Source: Candidatus Zhuqueibacterota bacterium
Lineage (GTDB): Bacteria; Zhuqueibacterota; Zhuqueibacteria; Oceanimicrobiales; Oceanimicrobiaceae
Direction of reading: 5' to 3'
Length of the DNA: 64,000 nucleotides
NCBI GenBank assembly: GCA_029262055.1
Contig: JAJDAD010000035.1
Location: 1 to 64,000, forward strand
Within the stretch, counting starts at the first letter, position 1. Every line of letters starts with the position of its first letter. Below are positions 7,666-16,008 of the stretch, piece by piece. Below the pieces are notes generated by a model. It had not been told where the DNA came from. It searched no databases and worked only from the letters and a program-made list of their open reading frames with translations. The position numbers and the translations under genes were made by a program.

Positions 7666-10388
7666 TGCGCTTCCAGCCAGTTGGGCCCGACTCCTATCTC
7701 GGCTTTGATCGGGACGTCCATAGGGATGGCGTTTTCCATTTCATGGCGGACGAGCTCGATCATTTCATCCACCTCACTTTCCGGGGTTTCGAAAACCAAC
7801 TCGTCGTGCACCTGCATGATCATCCTGGTTTTGTAATTCCCATCCCTTAGCTTATGCCAAATATTGAGCATGGCGACTTTGATGAGTTCCGCAGCGCTGC
7901 CTTGAATCGGTGTATTCACTGCTGTCCGTTTGGCAAACTCCTGAATATTGCGATTGCGGCTCCTGATTTCAGGTAAATACCGCCTGCGGTTGAGCATGGT
8001 GGTCACGTACCCCTTGTCCTCTACCTCCGCATGCATTCTGTCAATGAACTCCTTCACCTTGTAGTACAGCGCGAAGTAACTGGTGATGAAGTCCCGCGCC
8101 TCTTCGTTTGAAATCTGCAGGCGCGTGGCCAGGCCGTAAACGCCCATGCCGTACATGATGCCAAAGTTGATTTCTTTTGCGCGGCGCCTGTGCTCAGCCG
8201 TCAAGTCGTCCTCATGCACCTGAAAAACCAGGCTGGCCGTCTTACTGTGAATGTCTTCTTCATTCTTAAATGCCTCAAGCAGCACAGGGTCTTTCGACAA
8301 ATGCGCCATGATGCGCAACTCGACCTGTGAGTAGTCAGCGTCAAGAATGACGTAGCCTTCGCCGGCTGGCACGAATGCTCGCCTGATCTCCCTGCCGATT
8401 TCGGTCCGGATCGGGATGTTCTGCAAATTGGGATCGCTCGATGACAACCGTCCGGTTGCGGCCACGGCCTGATTGTAGGATGTGTGCAGGCGCCGGGTCT
8501 GAGAGTTCACCAAATTAGGCAGCGCATCCACGTAAGTTGACTTGAGCTTGGTCAACTCCCGGTATTCGAGCATCAACCCAGGCAGTTCATGGACTTTTGC
8601 CAGTTCCTCCAGAACCTTTGCGTCGGTGGAATACCCGGTTTTGGTTCTTTTCTTTTTCGGCAGTTTGAGCTTCTCAAAAAGAATTTCACCAAGCTGCTGA
8701 GTGGAGTTGATGTTGAACTCCTCTCCCGCACTGTCATGGATCTGTTTTACCAGCCGGTCGACCTGTGCACCCATTCTGTCGGACATCTTGGAGAGGAAAT
8801 CCAGGTCAAGCGAAACCCCGATCCGCTCCATGTCGGCCAGCACGTACACCAGCGGCGCCTCGACCTCGTTGAACAACCGGTCGAGACCGGCCTGGCTTAG
8901 CTGCCTCCTGAAAAGCTCATGTAGTTGAAACACCAAATCGGCTTCCTCGCAGAGATACTCAGCCAGACCGCCCTGCTCAACCTCCAAAATACTGAGCTGC
9001 GCCTTGCCACTTCCTAACAGATCTTTGCGCGAACGCTTGATGTGGTTTAGATGCTCCAGCGCAGCCGCCGCGAGGCTATGTTGTTTTGCACCGGCGTTGA
9101 TCAGGTAAGAGGCGACCATGGTGTCAAACGCGCAGCCGTCCAGGTTGATACCATGTTGTGCGAAGAGCAACATCTGTGTCTTGGTATCATGTCCGATCTT
9201 TTTTATCCCGGAGTTCTCCAGGAGCGGTTTTAACACATGGTTAATCGCAATAGAGCCGAACAGGTCGGTCTCAGCCCTCAGGCAAATCTCCTTGCCACCG
9301 TCCTCTGTCGTGGCGTGGGTGCACGCCGGCAGATAGTAACCCTCTCCGCTTTTCAGGCAAAAGGCCATTCCGGCGATCTCGGAGTCCATGGGGTCCTTGC
9401 CCGTCATTTCAGTGCGCAGGACAAAGAATTCACTTTTGTGCAGCTTGCTCACCAGTTTCTCCAGCTCCGGCTGGGTGTCGACAACGATACACTTTGTCTC
9501 GTGCGGTTTAGAGGCAACAGAAAACCGGTCGAGAAGGCTAGTGAAATCCAGTTCCTTGAACAGTGGCTTAAGCTCATCCAGGTTGGGCGCGCCGCACTTG
9601 AAAGACTCCAGGTCAAAATCGATAGGGACCTGCGTCTCGATGCGAACCAGCTTCTTGGACATAAGCGCGTCTTCGTGCCCGGACTTGAGGTTTTCACGGA
9701 CGCTGGTGCGCGTAATGTTTTCCGCGTTTTCCAGGGCGCCCTCCAGGCTGCCGTATTCAGTGATCAGGCTGACAGCAGTTTTCGGCCCGACGCCCTTGAC
9801 CCCGGGCACGTTATCCGATGTATCGCCGGTCAGCCCAAGGTAATCCACGATTTTGTCCGGCGGCAACCCGATCTTTTCCTCCACAGCCTCCTGATCCATA
9901 ATCTCAAAATCTTCCCCAACGCGCCTGCTTGGCCGATAGAGTTTGACATTTTCCCCGACCAGTTGCATAAAATCCTTGTCCGCGCTGACCAGGCAAGCCA
10001 GCAAACCCGAGGATGCAGCACGTTGCGCCAGTGTGCCGATCACGTCGTCGGCTTCATAGCCATCCTGCTGCAGACGTGGAATATTCAGCGCATCGATGAC
10101 TTTGTGCAGAATAGGAAATTGCTCGCTCAAATCATCAGGCATCTTTTGCCGGTTGGCTTTATATTCGGAGTAAGCTTCGTGGCGAAAAGTCGGTCCTTTC
10201 GGATCGAATACAACCGCAAGGTAATCTGGCTTCTCATTGTCCAGAATCATAAACAGAAATCGCAGAAAGCCGAATACCGCGCTGGTATTCTGGCCCTTGG
10301 AGTTAATCAAAGGATTATGGATGAATGCAAAATATGAACGGTAGGCGATCGCCGAACCGTCTATCAGGAAAAGCGTAGGTTGTGACAT
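7662..10388 (-). CDS. polA: DNA polymerase I, with degenerate proofreading domain
   Basis: 908 residues: N-terminal 5' nuclease (LIDGSAIAYRSYFA, YEADDVIGTLA, GLTGDTSDNVPGVKGVGPKTA), a middle 3'-5' exonuclease-like domain, and the family A polymerase with motif A ILDADYSQVELRI, motif B RAKEINFGIMYGMG and motif C QVHDELVFE. Polymerase and flap-nuclease residues look complete. In the exonuclease domain the DxE motif reads RTE and the NLKYD-like motif reads DTKTQ, so two metal-binding carboxylates are lost while the third motif (EEAD) survives. Proofreading is probably absent, as in Taq polymerase. A good sigma-70 promoter lies upstream (10441-10469). The last codon overlaps the convergent glycosyltransferase. 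Confidence 0.97.
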   Translation of the reverse strand: MSQPTLFLIDGSAIAYRSYFAFIHNPLINSKGQNTSAVFGFLRFLFMILDNEKPDYLAVVFDPKGPTFRHEAYSEYKANRQKMPDDLSEQFPILHKVIDALNIPRLQQDGYEADDVIGTLAQRAASSGLLACLVSADKDFMQLVGENVKLYRPSRRVGEDFEIMDQEAVEEKIGLPPDKIVDYLGLTGDTSDNVPGVKGVGPKTAVSLITEYGSLEGALENAENITRTSVRENLKSGHEDALMSKKLVRIETQVPIDFDLESFKCGAPNLDELKPLFKELDFTSLLDRFSVASKPHETKCIVVDTQPELEKLVSKLHKSEFFVLRTEMTGKDPMDSEIAGMAFCLKSGEGYYLPACTHATTEDGGKEICLRAETDLFGSIAINHVLKPLLENSGIKKIGHDTKTQMLLFAQHGINLDGCAFDTMVASYLINAGAKQHSLAAAALEHLNHIKRSRKDLLGSGKAQLSILEVEQGGLAEYLCEEADLVFQLHELFRRQLSQAGLDRLFNEVEAPLVYVLADMERIGVSLDLDFLSKMSDRMGAQVDRLVKQIHDSAGEEFNINSTQQLGEILFEKLKLPKKKRTKTGYSTDAKVLEELAKVHELPGLMLEYRELTKLKSTYVDALPNLVNSQTRRLHTSYNQAVAATGRLSSSDPNLQNIPIRTEIGREIRRAFVPAGEGYVILDADYSQVELRIMAHLSKDPVLLEAFKNEEDIHSKTASLVFQVHEDDLTAEHRRRAKEINFGIMYGMGVYGLATRLQISNEEARDFITSYFALYYKVKEFIDRMHAEVEDKGYVTTMLNRRRYLPEIRSRNRNIQEFAKRTAVNTPIQGSAAELIKVAMLNIWHKLRDGNYKTRMIMQVHDELVFETPESEVDEMIELVRHEMENAIPMDVPIKAEIGVGPNWLEAH

Positions 10389-10440
10389 TTGGTTGTCCTA
10401 AAAAGAGTGCGCAGATCGGGCAAGAAAAGAAATCCACGCG

Positions 10441-10469
10441 AATATATTACACCTGGGTCAAAGAGTCAA
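10441..10469 (-). promoter_or_regulatory. Sigma-70 type promoter of polA
   Basis: On the minus strand TTGACT (10464-10469) and TATATT (10441-10446) are separated by exactly 17 bases, about 50 bases upstream of the polA start. It lies back-to-back with the promoter proposed for the DUF3467 gene. Confidence 0.65.
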
Positions 10470-10484
10470 TTTCTTACTTTTACT

Positions 10485-10513
10485 TTGATCCTTTGCCTCA
10501 TATTCATTATAAT
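10485..10513 (+). promoter_or_regulatory. Sigma-70 type promoter of the DUF3467 gene
   Basis: TTGATC (10485-10490) and a perfect TATAAT (10508-10513) are spaced 17 bases apart and lie 70 bases upstream of the DUF3467 start. This also argues that the region is regulatory rather than coding. Confidence 0.65.
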
Positions 10514-10582
10514 GAAAAGCTCTTACGCAGAAAACTTTGCCTACAAACCGGTTAAAAGACGAAAAATACAAGGATCTTGTAA

Positions 10583-10915
10583 ATGAATCAGCAAACCCAG
10601 AATCAGCAAATAAACGTGGAGCTTGGTGAAAAAGAGGCGGAGGGGATTTACAGCAATCTGGCGCTCATCACCCACTCACCGGCGGAGTTCGTTCTCGACT
10701 TCACACGCATGTTGCCCGGCATCCCGAAAACCAAGGTGTACGCACGCATTATCATGACGCCGCAGCACGCGAAGTCTTTCATGACTGCGCTGCAAGACAA
10801 TGTCGGCAAATATGAAAAGCAGTTTGGCGAGATTAAAATCCATGGGAATCAACCGGACATGCAGCAGCAGATGGGGTTTACCCCGCCGCCGGATGGTGAG
10901 GGTAGCAAGAAGTAG
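10583..10915 (+). CDS. DUF3467 domain protein
   Basis: Small cytoplasmic protein of 110 residues. The conserved core, from INVELGEKEAEGIYSNLALITHSPAEFVLDF through MLPG to VYARIIMTPQHAKSFMTALQDNV and KYEKQFGEI, matches the DUF3467 family. That family is widespread, single-domain and of unknown biochemical role. The N-terminus is Gln/Asn-rich and the C-terminus is a Pro/Gly tail. It stands alone, divergent from polA, behind its own promoter and before a strong hairpin shared with the convergent ferredoxin gene, so it is probably monocistronic and constitutively expressed. Confidence 0.9.
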   Translation: MNQQTQNQQINVELGEKEAEGIYSNLALITHSPAEFVLDFTRMLPGIPKTKVYARIIMTPQHAKSFMTALQDNVGKYEKQFGEIKIHGNQPDMQQQMGFTPPPDGEGSKK

Positions 10916-10938
10916 CGCAGCCACACCTGGGGAGGCTT

Positions 10939-10973
10939 GGGCAGGTTATCAGACGGATCACAATAACCTGCCC
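10939..10973. terminator. Bidirectional hairpin between convergent genes
   Basis: Perfect 11-bp inverted repeat: GGGCAGGTTAT (10939-10949) and ATAACCTGCCC (10963-10973) with a 13-base loop, between the stops of the DUF3467 gene (+) and the ferredoxin gene (-). U-tracts are weak on both sides. Confidence 0.7.
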
Positions 10974-10983
10974 CGTTTACTCC

Positions 10984-11400
10984 TCAAAAAAGCGGCTTAC
11001 CAATCAACTCGAACAGCATAAATACAATAAAAAACAACGTTCCGCCTCCAAACACAATTAAGGCAGGCAACATCTTCAGATCTTCCTTCAATTCATTGCC
11101 ATACTCGATGGCGGGCGCGATGCTAACCTGGACGTCAGCAACCAACCTGGTTTGACAAGCCAAACGCACGCCCCCTTTTTCTTCCAGATGCAACTTCTCT
11201 TTCCAGGTCATTGGGCTTAAACAGTCTTTGGCGTCAGCCTTGATGCGGTCGGTACCGCAAAGACCGAATCCGCGGCAGTTGAGTAATTTACCCGGACCTC
11301 CGTACACGTCAACCTTGTTCTTCTGGGCAATGGTTCGGATGTCCTGTCCTTCGTCGGCAGTCACAGTCAAATTAGCTTCTTTAAACTCAATGATTGGCAT
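10984..11400 (-). CDS. Ferredoxin-like [2Fe-2S] protein with C-terminal membrane anchor
   Basis: 138 residues. A plant-type ferredoxin fold (IIEFKEANLTVTADEGQDIRTIAQKN at the start; NCRGFGLCGTDRIKA; RLACQTRLVADVQVSI at the end) is followed by one transmembrane helix at about residues 110-130. Expected ligands are Cys42, Cys48, the residue two after Cys48, and Cys82. The third is Asp51 instead of Cys, while an extra Cys60 is present. The same Cys-to-Asp change occurs in the ferredoxin domain at 25398. The protein probably carries electrons at the cytoplasmic membrane surface, but the cluster may be Asp-ligated, use Cys60, or be absent. It has its own start site (GAAGAGGAA upstream) and faces the terminator at 10939. 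Confidence 0.78.
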   Translation of the reverse strand: MPIIEFKEANLTVTADEGQDIRTIAQKNKVDVYGGPGKLLNCRGFGLCGTDRIKADAKDCLSPMTWKEKLHLEEKGGVRLACQTRLVADVQVSIAPAIEYGNELKEDLKMLPALIVFGGGTLFFIVFMLFELIGKPLF

Positions 11401-11614
11401 GCGTTCCTCTTCGTTTTGTTTGTCCTAAACAGTTCATGAATCTGTGTATTGAGCACAAATCTGAAAACCACGGTCCTTCAGGAGGAATCCTTCTTGAATG
11501 GGCCCGGTAGCACTCAACGGACACGGATTCTACCAAAAACAAAAATGCTTCCAGGATGAGAAAAAGGCAGTTTATGAACAATGCAGGTCATAGACCCGGT
11601 GTGGCTGAAATTGT

Positions 11615-12325
11615 CTAATGCTCGCCGCTCTCTTCTTCCATCCGTTTCTTCGCTGTCTGGGCAAACTCAGTACCGGGATGCTGCGTGATTATCTCTTGCC
11701 AGTATTTGTCGGCTTCTTCGTGGTTGTGCAAGGCCGCATGGATCTCAGCCAAATAGTGCAGAGCGAAAGCATAGCCTGGGTCGGCTGCCAGCACCTCCTC
11801 GAGTAACGCGATTGCACGATCGTTGTCCTGCAAATTGTGATTGGTCAGAGCCAGTGCGATCTTGACATCCTTGTTATCCGGTTCAATTGCCAGGTGCTTG
11901 TCGTAATAGGTACGGGCTTTATCATAGCTGCCGGCGATGGCAAACATAACCGCCAAGCTGTCGATTGCTACCAAGTCCTGCGGGTTGGCCTCAACTCTTT
12001 CCTGCAGTCGGGTGAGGGTGCCGTGCACCTGCTGCATCGCCTCTTCACTCATGCCGGCGCCCGCTTGTGTGGCGTTAGCGGATGCATTGACCGTCTCCGG
12101 GTCTTTGTTCACCCAAAATAGAAGAACCACAATCCCGGCGAAAATAGGGATAAAGAGGAAGGCTCCGAATGAATGGAGCCAGCTTTTAGCGGTAGCCTCC
12201 GGTTCGTGGATGTCACTTTCTTGCGCTGTTTCAGCACTCAGTTTGGCGCCACATTCGTGGCAAAAACTCGCGTCGGATTTCAGCTTTTGGCCGCATTCAG
12301 TACAAAACAAATCTTGATCCTCCAA
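11615..12325 (-). CDS. Zinc-ribbon, single-pass membrane TPR protein
   Basis: 236 residues. An N-terminal double zinc knuckle (FCTECGQKLKSDASFCHECGAKL) is followed by one transmembrane segment (about residues 50-72, FGAFLFIPIFAGIVVLLFW) and then by TPR repeats (YDKARTYYDKHLAIEPDN; DRAIALLEEVLAADPGYAFALHYLAEIHAAL; HEEADKYWQEIITQHPGTEFA). The TPR part resembles the NrfG/CcmH helper domain. It is the last gene of a four-gene minus-strand operon, 2 bases after the SirB1-like gene. Role unknown; a scaffold at the membrane is the simplest reading. Confidence 0.85.
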   Translation of the reverse strand: MEDQDLFCTECGQKLKSDASFCHECGAKLSAETAQESDIHEPEATAKSWLHSFGAFLFIPIFAGIVVLLFWVNKDPETVNASANATQAGAGMSEEAMQQVHGTLTRLQERVEANPQDLVAIDSLAVMFAIAGSYDKARTYYDKHLAIEPDNKDVKIALALTNHNLQDNDRAIALLEEVLAADPGYAFALHYLAEIHAALHNHEEADKYWQEIITQHPGTEFAQTAKKRMEEESGEH

Positions 12326-12327
12326 GG

Positions 12328-13164
12328 TTATTTGCGAAAAAACTCGCTAAAGATACGTTCCAGTGCGTCGATTTTTTGCAACTGATTATTTTGAGAATAA
12401 ATTAGAACCAGATTTCTGACCATACGCGCCAGAATATCGCGCGGGTTTGCCGGGTCAAAATAAAAGTCGTAGAATGAATAGCCCATTTTGCGCAGAAGCC
12501 CCACGCAGTCATCGGCAGACATGACCGCGCCGTTGTTAAAGGCGTCGATAAAAAAGAAACTGGAATCAAAATCGTACTTGAGGAGAAAATGGCCGGGAAA
12601 GGCAACTCCCTGAACAGGTAACTGCAGCCGTTCCGCTACAAAAAGGTAAATGGCGGACAGACTGATCGGAATACCGAGTTTCCGGTCCAGGACCCGGTTG
12701 ATGTAGCTGTTTTGCGGATCGTAGTAGGCTTCGTCGTTTCCCTGGAAACGTGATCCGAAAAGGAACTTACCCAAAAACTCAACCCGCTTCTTTTCGTTGG
12801 TCATCCACTTCATATGCAGGAAAGCGTCATTCGCCAAATCATCGAACTTGCGGCTGTAGGCAGAAACGCAGAGTTGGGGGTATTCGATCTGGGCCAGAAT
12901 GAGAGACGCCGTCTCCAGGTCGAACTCCTCCTTGCAGCTTATCCGGCTGACTTCCTCGGTAAGTTGATTAAGACGGTTGGCCTCGAGGATTGCCCGCGCC
13001 TCGATCCGGATGCGACCTTCGGCCTCACTATTCACCACCTTTTCCAGGATGGGTTCAATCGGATCGCCAAAGGACAACAGCTTGTTGTGCGCGACCGCCC
13101 GTATCTTGGAATCGGGATCGCCAAGGAGAAATATCAATGCCTTGATTTCTTCAAGGTTGAGCAT
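12328..13164 (-). CDS. SirB1-like transglutaminase-fold protein
   Basis: 278 residues. The N-terminal third is a helical HEAT-like segment (LGDPDSKIRAVAHNKLLSFGDPIEPILEKVV). The remainder is the SirB1/transglutaminase-like core with VLDRKLGIPISLSAIYLFVAERLQLPVQGVAFPGHFLLKYD, where the His of PGHF is the conserved position. The catalytic Cys of true transglutaminases is not evident, which is usual for SirB1 proteins; their function is unsettled. It follows plsY by 14 bases and is in the same operon. Confidence 0.85.
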   Translation of the reverse strand: MLNLEEIKALIFLLGDPDSKIRAVAHNKLLSFGDPIEPILEKVVNSEAEGRIRIEARAILEANRLNQLTEEVSRISCKEEFDLETASLILAQIEYPQLCVSAYSRKFDDLANDAFLHMKWMTNEKKRVEFLGKFLFGSRFQGNDEAYYDPQNSYINRVLDRKLGIPISLSAIYLFVAERLQLPVQGVAFPGHFLLKYDFDSSFFFIDAFNNGAVMSADDCVGLLRKMGYSFYDFYFDPANPRDILARMVRNLVLIYSQNNQLQKIDALERIFSEFFRK

Positions 13165-13178
13165 TGGATTCTATGCGC

Positions 13179-13823
13179 CTAACGTTTCGTCCGTAAAGAC
13201 TCCTTACTGAAACGACTCTCCGTGCCCTTCAGCAAACGTCGTATGTTGTCACGGTGCGTAAAAACAATCAGTCCGCTGATCAAAAAACTTAGTCCCAGCA
13301 GTGGATTTGAGATGGGCTTATCAAAGAATCTACTCAATAGCAGCAACGCAGCCGGGAATGCTGAAGCAGCGGCCATCGAGCCGAGAGAAACGTAGCGGGT
13401 CCTCCAAAAGACAGCTACAAAGACCAATGCACAGATCAAAGCGGCCCAGGGAAAAATGGCGATCATCATGCCGCCGGCCGTGGCAACACCCTTGCCGCCT
13501 TTAAACTTGGCCAGAACAGTCCAAATATGACCGACAACGGCAAAAGAGCCGGCCAACACCTGCACCATTTCATGCGTAATAGGCACTGCATCCATACGGA
13601 TGCGGGAAATGAGCGCTGCCGCTAGTACGCCCTTGCCGACATCGATCAAACTCACACCGACGCCGGCACGCCACCCAAGTACACGAAAGGCATTTGTGCC
13701 ACCCGGATTCTTGCTACCGTAGTCCCGGATATCAATCCTGCGCGTTAGCCTGCCCCAAACAATCGCGGACGGAAACGAGCCTACCAAATAAGACAAAAGT
13801 ACTATTACAAGGAGTGAAGACAT
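13179..13823 (-). CDS. plsY: Glycerol-3-phosphate acyltransferase (acyl-phosphate dependent)
   Basis: Integral membrane enzyme that transfers the acyl group of acyl-phosphate to glycerol-3-phosphate, the first step of phospholipid synthesis. 214 residues with about five membrane segments and the PlsY signatures VGSFPSAIVWGRL, GSKNPGGTNAFRVLGWRAG and KFKGGKGVATAGG. It follows the FakA/FakB fusion gene by a single base, so the enzyme that can make acyl-phosphate from exogenous or recycled fatty acids is co-translated with the enzyme that uses it. Confidence 0.96.
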   Translation of the reverse strand: MSSLLVIVLLSYLVGSFPSAIVWGRLTRRIDIRDYGSKNPGGTNAFRVLGWRAGVGVSLIDVGKGVLAAALISRIRMDAVPITHEMVQVLAGSFAVVGHIWTVLAKFKGGKGVATAGGMMIAIFPWAALICALVFVAVFWRTRYVSLGSMAAASAFPAALLLLSRFFDKPISNPLLGLSFLISGLIVFTHRDNIRRLLKGTESRFSKESLRTKR

Positions 13824-13824
13824 A

Positions 13825-15618
13825 TCAATCTCCGAGAAAAGCGACCCCGGCAGCCCCCGGTCCAGCGTGAGCGCCTAGAGCCGGTGAGACATTCACCGTT
13901 ATAATATCCCTAACTTCGCATTGTTTTTCGATCTGGTCACGAAGCCATGCCGCTTTTTCGATGGCATTGGCATGGGCGACGGCAAACCGTAAATTCTTCT
14001 TGCCTCTGGCCTCTTTGCGGATAAACTTCATAACCTTCTTCAAAGAAGCCTGAGCACCCAGCACGCGGGCCGCCACTTCCACCTGACCATCCTGGGTGAG
14101 ACGCAAGATGGGTTTGAGATTCAAACCACGAGCAACAATACCCCTTGACCTGCTGAGCCTGCCCCCCCGAATCAAGTATTCAACCGTGTCAATGGCAACA
14201 TAAAACCGAATCTTATTTGCGGCCGCCTCAACTTTTGAAACCACTTCATCTAAGTCGCACCCCTGTTCGATGGCGCGGGCAGCTTCCGCGACCAGCAAGC
14301 CCAATCCTATGCAGACATTGCGACCGTCCAGCACTCGCAGCTTGCCGTCCGGCACGCCTTTGGCTGCGGTCCGTGCCGCCTGCAGCGTGCCGCTGAGCAC
14401 TCCCGACAGATGAATCGATACGGCCTGGTCGTAGTGTCCCCAAAGCTGTTCATAGGTGTTTGCAAAATCACCCGGAGTCGGCTGCGATGTTTTGGGATAG
14501 TACCCCGACTCCGTAAGCATCCGGTAGTACTCCTTCGGTGTAATGGTGATCTTGTCGATGTAATTTTGCTGCCCAAACGACAGTTGTACAGGCACCGTCT
14601 GTATGTTGTGCCGGATGATGAACTCGGGTTCCAGATCACATGAGCTGTCGGTGACCAGGGCAATCGAGCTTGTTCGCTCAGCCGCATGCGCATCGGTGTG
14701 CTGCTTGCGCATATCGTCAAACTTCCGCCTGCTGACCTGGCCGTAACGTCCCGCTATTTCGAAAACGGTCTCGGGTTCGTTGGTGTGAACGTGCACACGC
14801 ATTTTCTCGGTTGAGCCTGCGACGATCAAAGAGTTTCCGATCTGTCGCAACTCGTCTCGTAGTTGCACGCGTGCAATCCGCTCTCCTTCGATGAAACACT
14901 CAGTGCAGTATTGAAACAAAATATCCTGGGGCATGGCCTCGACTTTAGCGCCGGAATCAGAGGAGGCGCCAATCCCGACCGCTTGTTCGATCTTGCCGGT
15001 CAACACGAAATTCAGAATGCCTTCCAGCATATGGACAAAACCCTGGGCGCCCGCATCCACAACGCCGGCTTTGGCCAGCATCTTAAGCTTCTTGGGGGTA
15101 TCATTTAAGGAACTCTGGGCCGCTCTCAGACCCTGGCTGATCAGGTCAATGAAATCATGGGCATGGTGGCAATAGCTGCGCGCATGCTCAGCCCAGTCGT
15201 GAATCACGGTCAGGATCGTGCCTTCCTGTGGTTCGGTTATAGCTTCGTAGGAGGAGTTTCTGGCCTGCTGTGCCACAGCGCCAAACTGAACGAGTGAAAT
15301 ACGCTGTTCGTTCCTGAGTTTCTCCGAAAATCCCTGGAAGAATTGTGCCAGAATCGCACCGGAATTGCCACGCGCCCCCATCAAAGCCGAGTCGGCCAGC
15401 CTCCGGCTCATTTCAGAAATGCTGGCGTCGTGGCAACTGATGGCTCCCTCAGCCACACTTTGCAGGGTAAGGGCCATATTGGTGCCGGTATCATTATCAG
15501 GCACCGGGAAGACGTTCATTCGATTCAATCGTTCCTGCATTAGTATTACACGTCTGGCGCCGGCAATCACAGCCTGTTTCAACCGCAAGCCATCAATATA
15601 TCCAATTTTGCTTGTCAT
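13825..15618 (-). CDS. Fused fatty-acid kinase: DAK2 (FakA-like) plus DegV (FakB-like)
   Basis: 597 residues in two modules. The N-terminal DAK2 kinase domain has NVFPVPDNDTGTNM (Asp41, Asp43 in the nucleotide/Mg site) and the SALMGARGNSGAILAQFFQGF loop; a FakA-type middle region follows. From about residue 318 a complete DegV domain begins with IALVTDSSCDLEPEF, has SQPTPGDF and SIHLSGVLSGTLQAAR, both fatty-acid headgroup-binding signatures, and ends with RGGRLSRSRG. In Firmicutes these are separate proteins, FakA (ATP-dependent kinase) and FakB (fatty-acid carrier), yielding acyl-phosphate. Here they are fused and lead an operon with plsY. Confidence 0.92.
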   Translation of the reverse strand: MTSKIGYIDGLRLKQAVIAGARRVILMQERLNRMNVFPVPDNDTGTNMALTLQSVAEGAISCHDASISEMSRRLADSALMGARGNSGAILAQFFQGFSEKLRNEQRISLVQFGAVAQQARNSSYEAITEPQEGTILTVIHDWAEHARSYCHHAHDFIDLISQGLRAAQSSLNDTPKKLKMLAKAGVVDAGAQGFVHMLEGILNFVLTGKIEQAVGIGASSDSGAKVEAMPQDILFQYCTECFIEGERIARVQLRDELRQIGNSLIVAGSTEKMRVHVHTNEPETVFEIAGRYGQVSRRKFDDMRKQHTDAHAAERTSSIALVTDSSCDLEPEFIIRHNIQTVPVQLSFGQQNYIDKITITPKEYYRMLTESGYYPKTSQPTPGDFANTYEQLWGHYDQAVSIHLSGVLSGTLQAARTAAKGVPDGKLRVLDGRNVCIGLGLLVAEAARAIEQGCDLDEVVSKVEAAANKIRFYVAIDTVEYLIRGGRLSRSRGIVARGLNLKPILRLTQDGQVEVAARVLGAQASLKKVMKFIRKEARGKKNLRFAVAHANAIEKAAWLRDQIEKQCEVRDIITVNVSPALGAHAGPGAAGVAFLGD

Positions 15619-16008
15619 TTTTCGGCAGGTTTTTTATTATCCACACCTGGTCGCAAGCTTCGATTGTCCTGTCCCGCCGCTCAAATGCCTGTCCTCTTAG
15701 CCTCTGCTTCGGAGGGAAGTCAGTAGGAAACAGGCCGGCAGCAACGACTTTTTATAAGTCCAAATCGTCATCAAGGTACTTGGATAGCGCCTAAAAAGCA
15801 AGGACAAATTCAGGCTGGACCGGGGCAGCAGCACGGCTGCGCAACTGCGCGGAACCGGCAGCCAAACGTAGCAGGCACGTCAACAAATTCGGACATTCTG
15901 AAAAATCTCGGGACAAGGGAACGATGAAGAAAGACATTCGTGTAATAATTTTATGCTAAGCACAGAAACACCCCTTCAGCTCAAACAACTCGATGGAGAA
16001 AGGAACCC
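15619..16008. other. Intergenic region between divergent genes, no gene seen
   Basis: 390 bases between the FakA/FakB start (-) and the TPR-parvulin start (+). It should contain both promoters, but I could not place a convincing -35/-10 pair on either strand. Several short ORFs here have no family resemblance. The plus-strand gene has GAAAGGAA just before its ATG. Confidence 0.5.

Noticed and set aside
9237-10337. 366-codon open frame on the plus strand opposite polA
   Set aside because: It is fully antisense to well-conserved polymerase I sequence, lacks a ribosome site and shows no family motif.
10389-10586. 65-codon open frame between polA and the DUF3467 gene
   Set aside because: It begins at a GTG that overlaps the polA start and runs through two good promoters; it is better explained as regulatory DNA.
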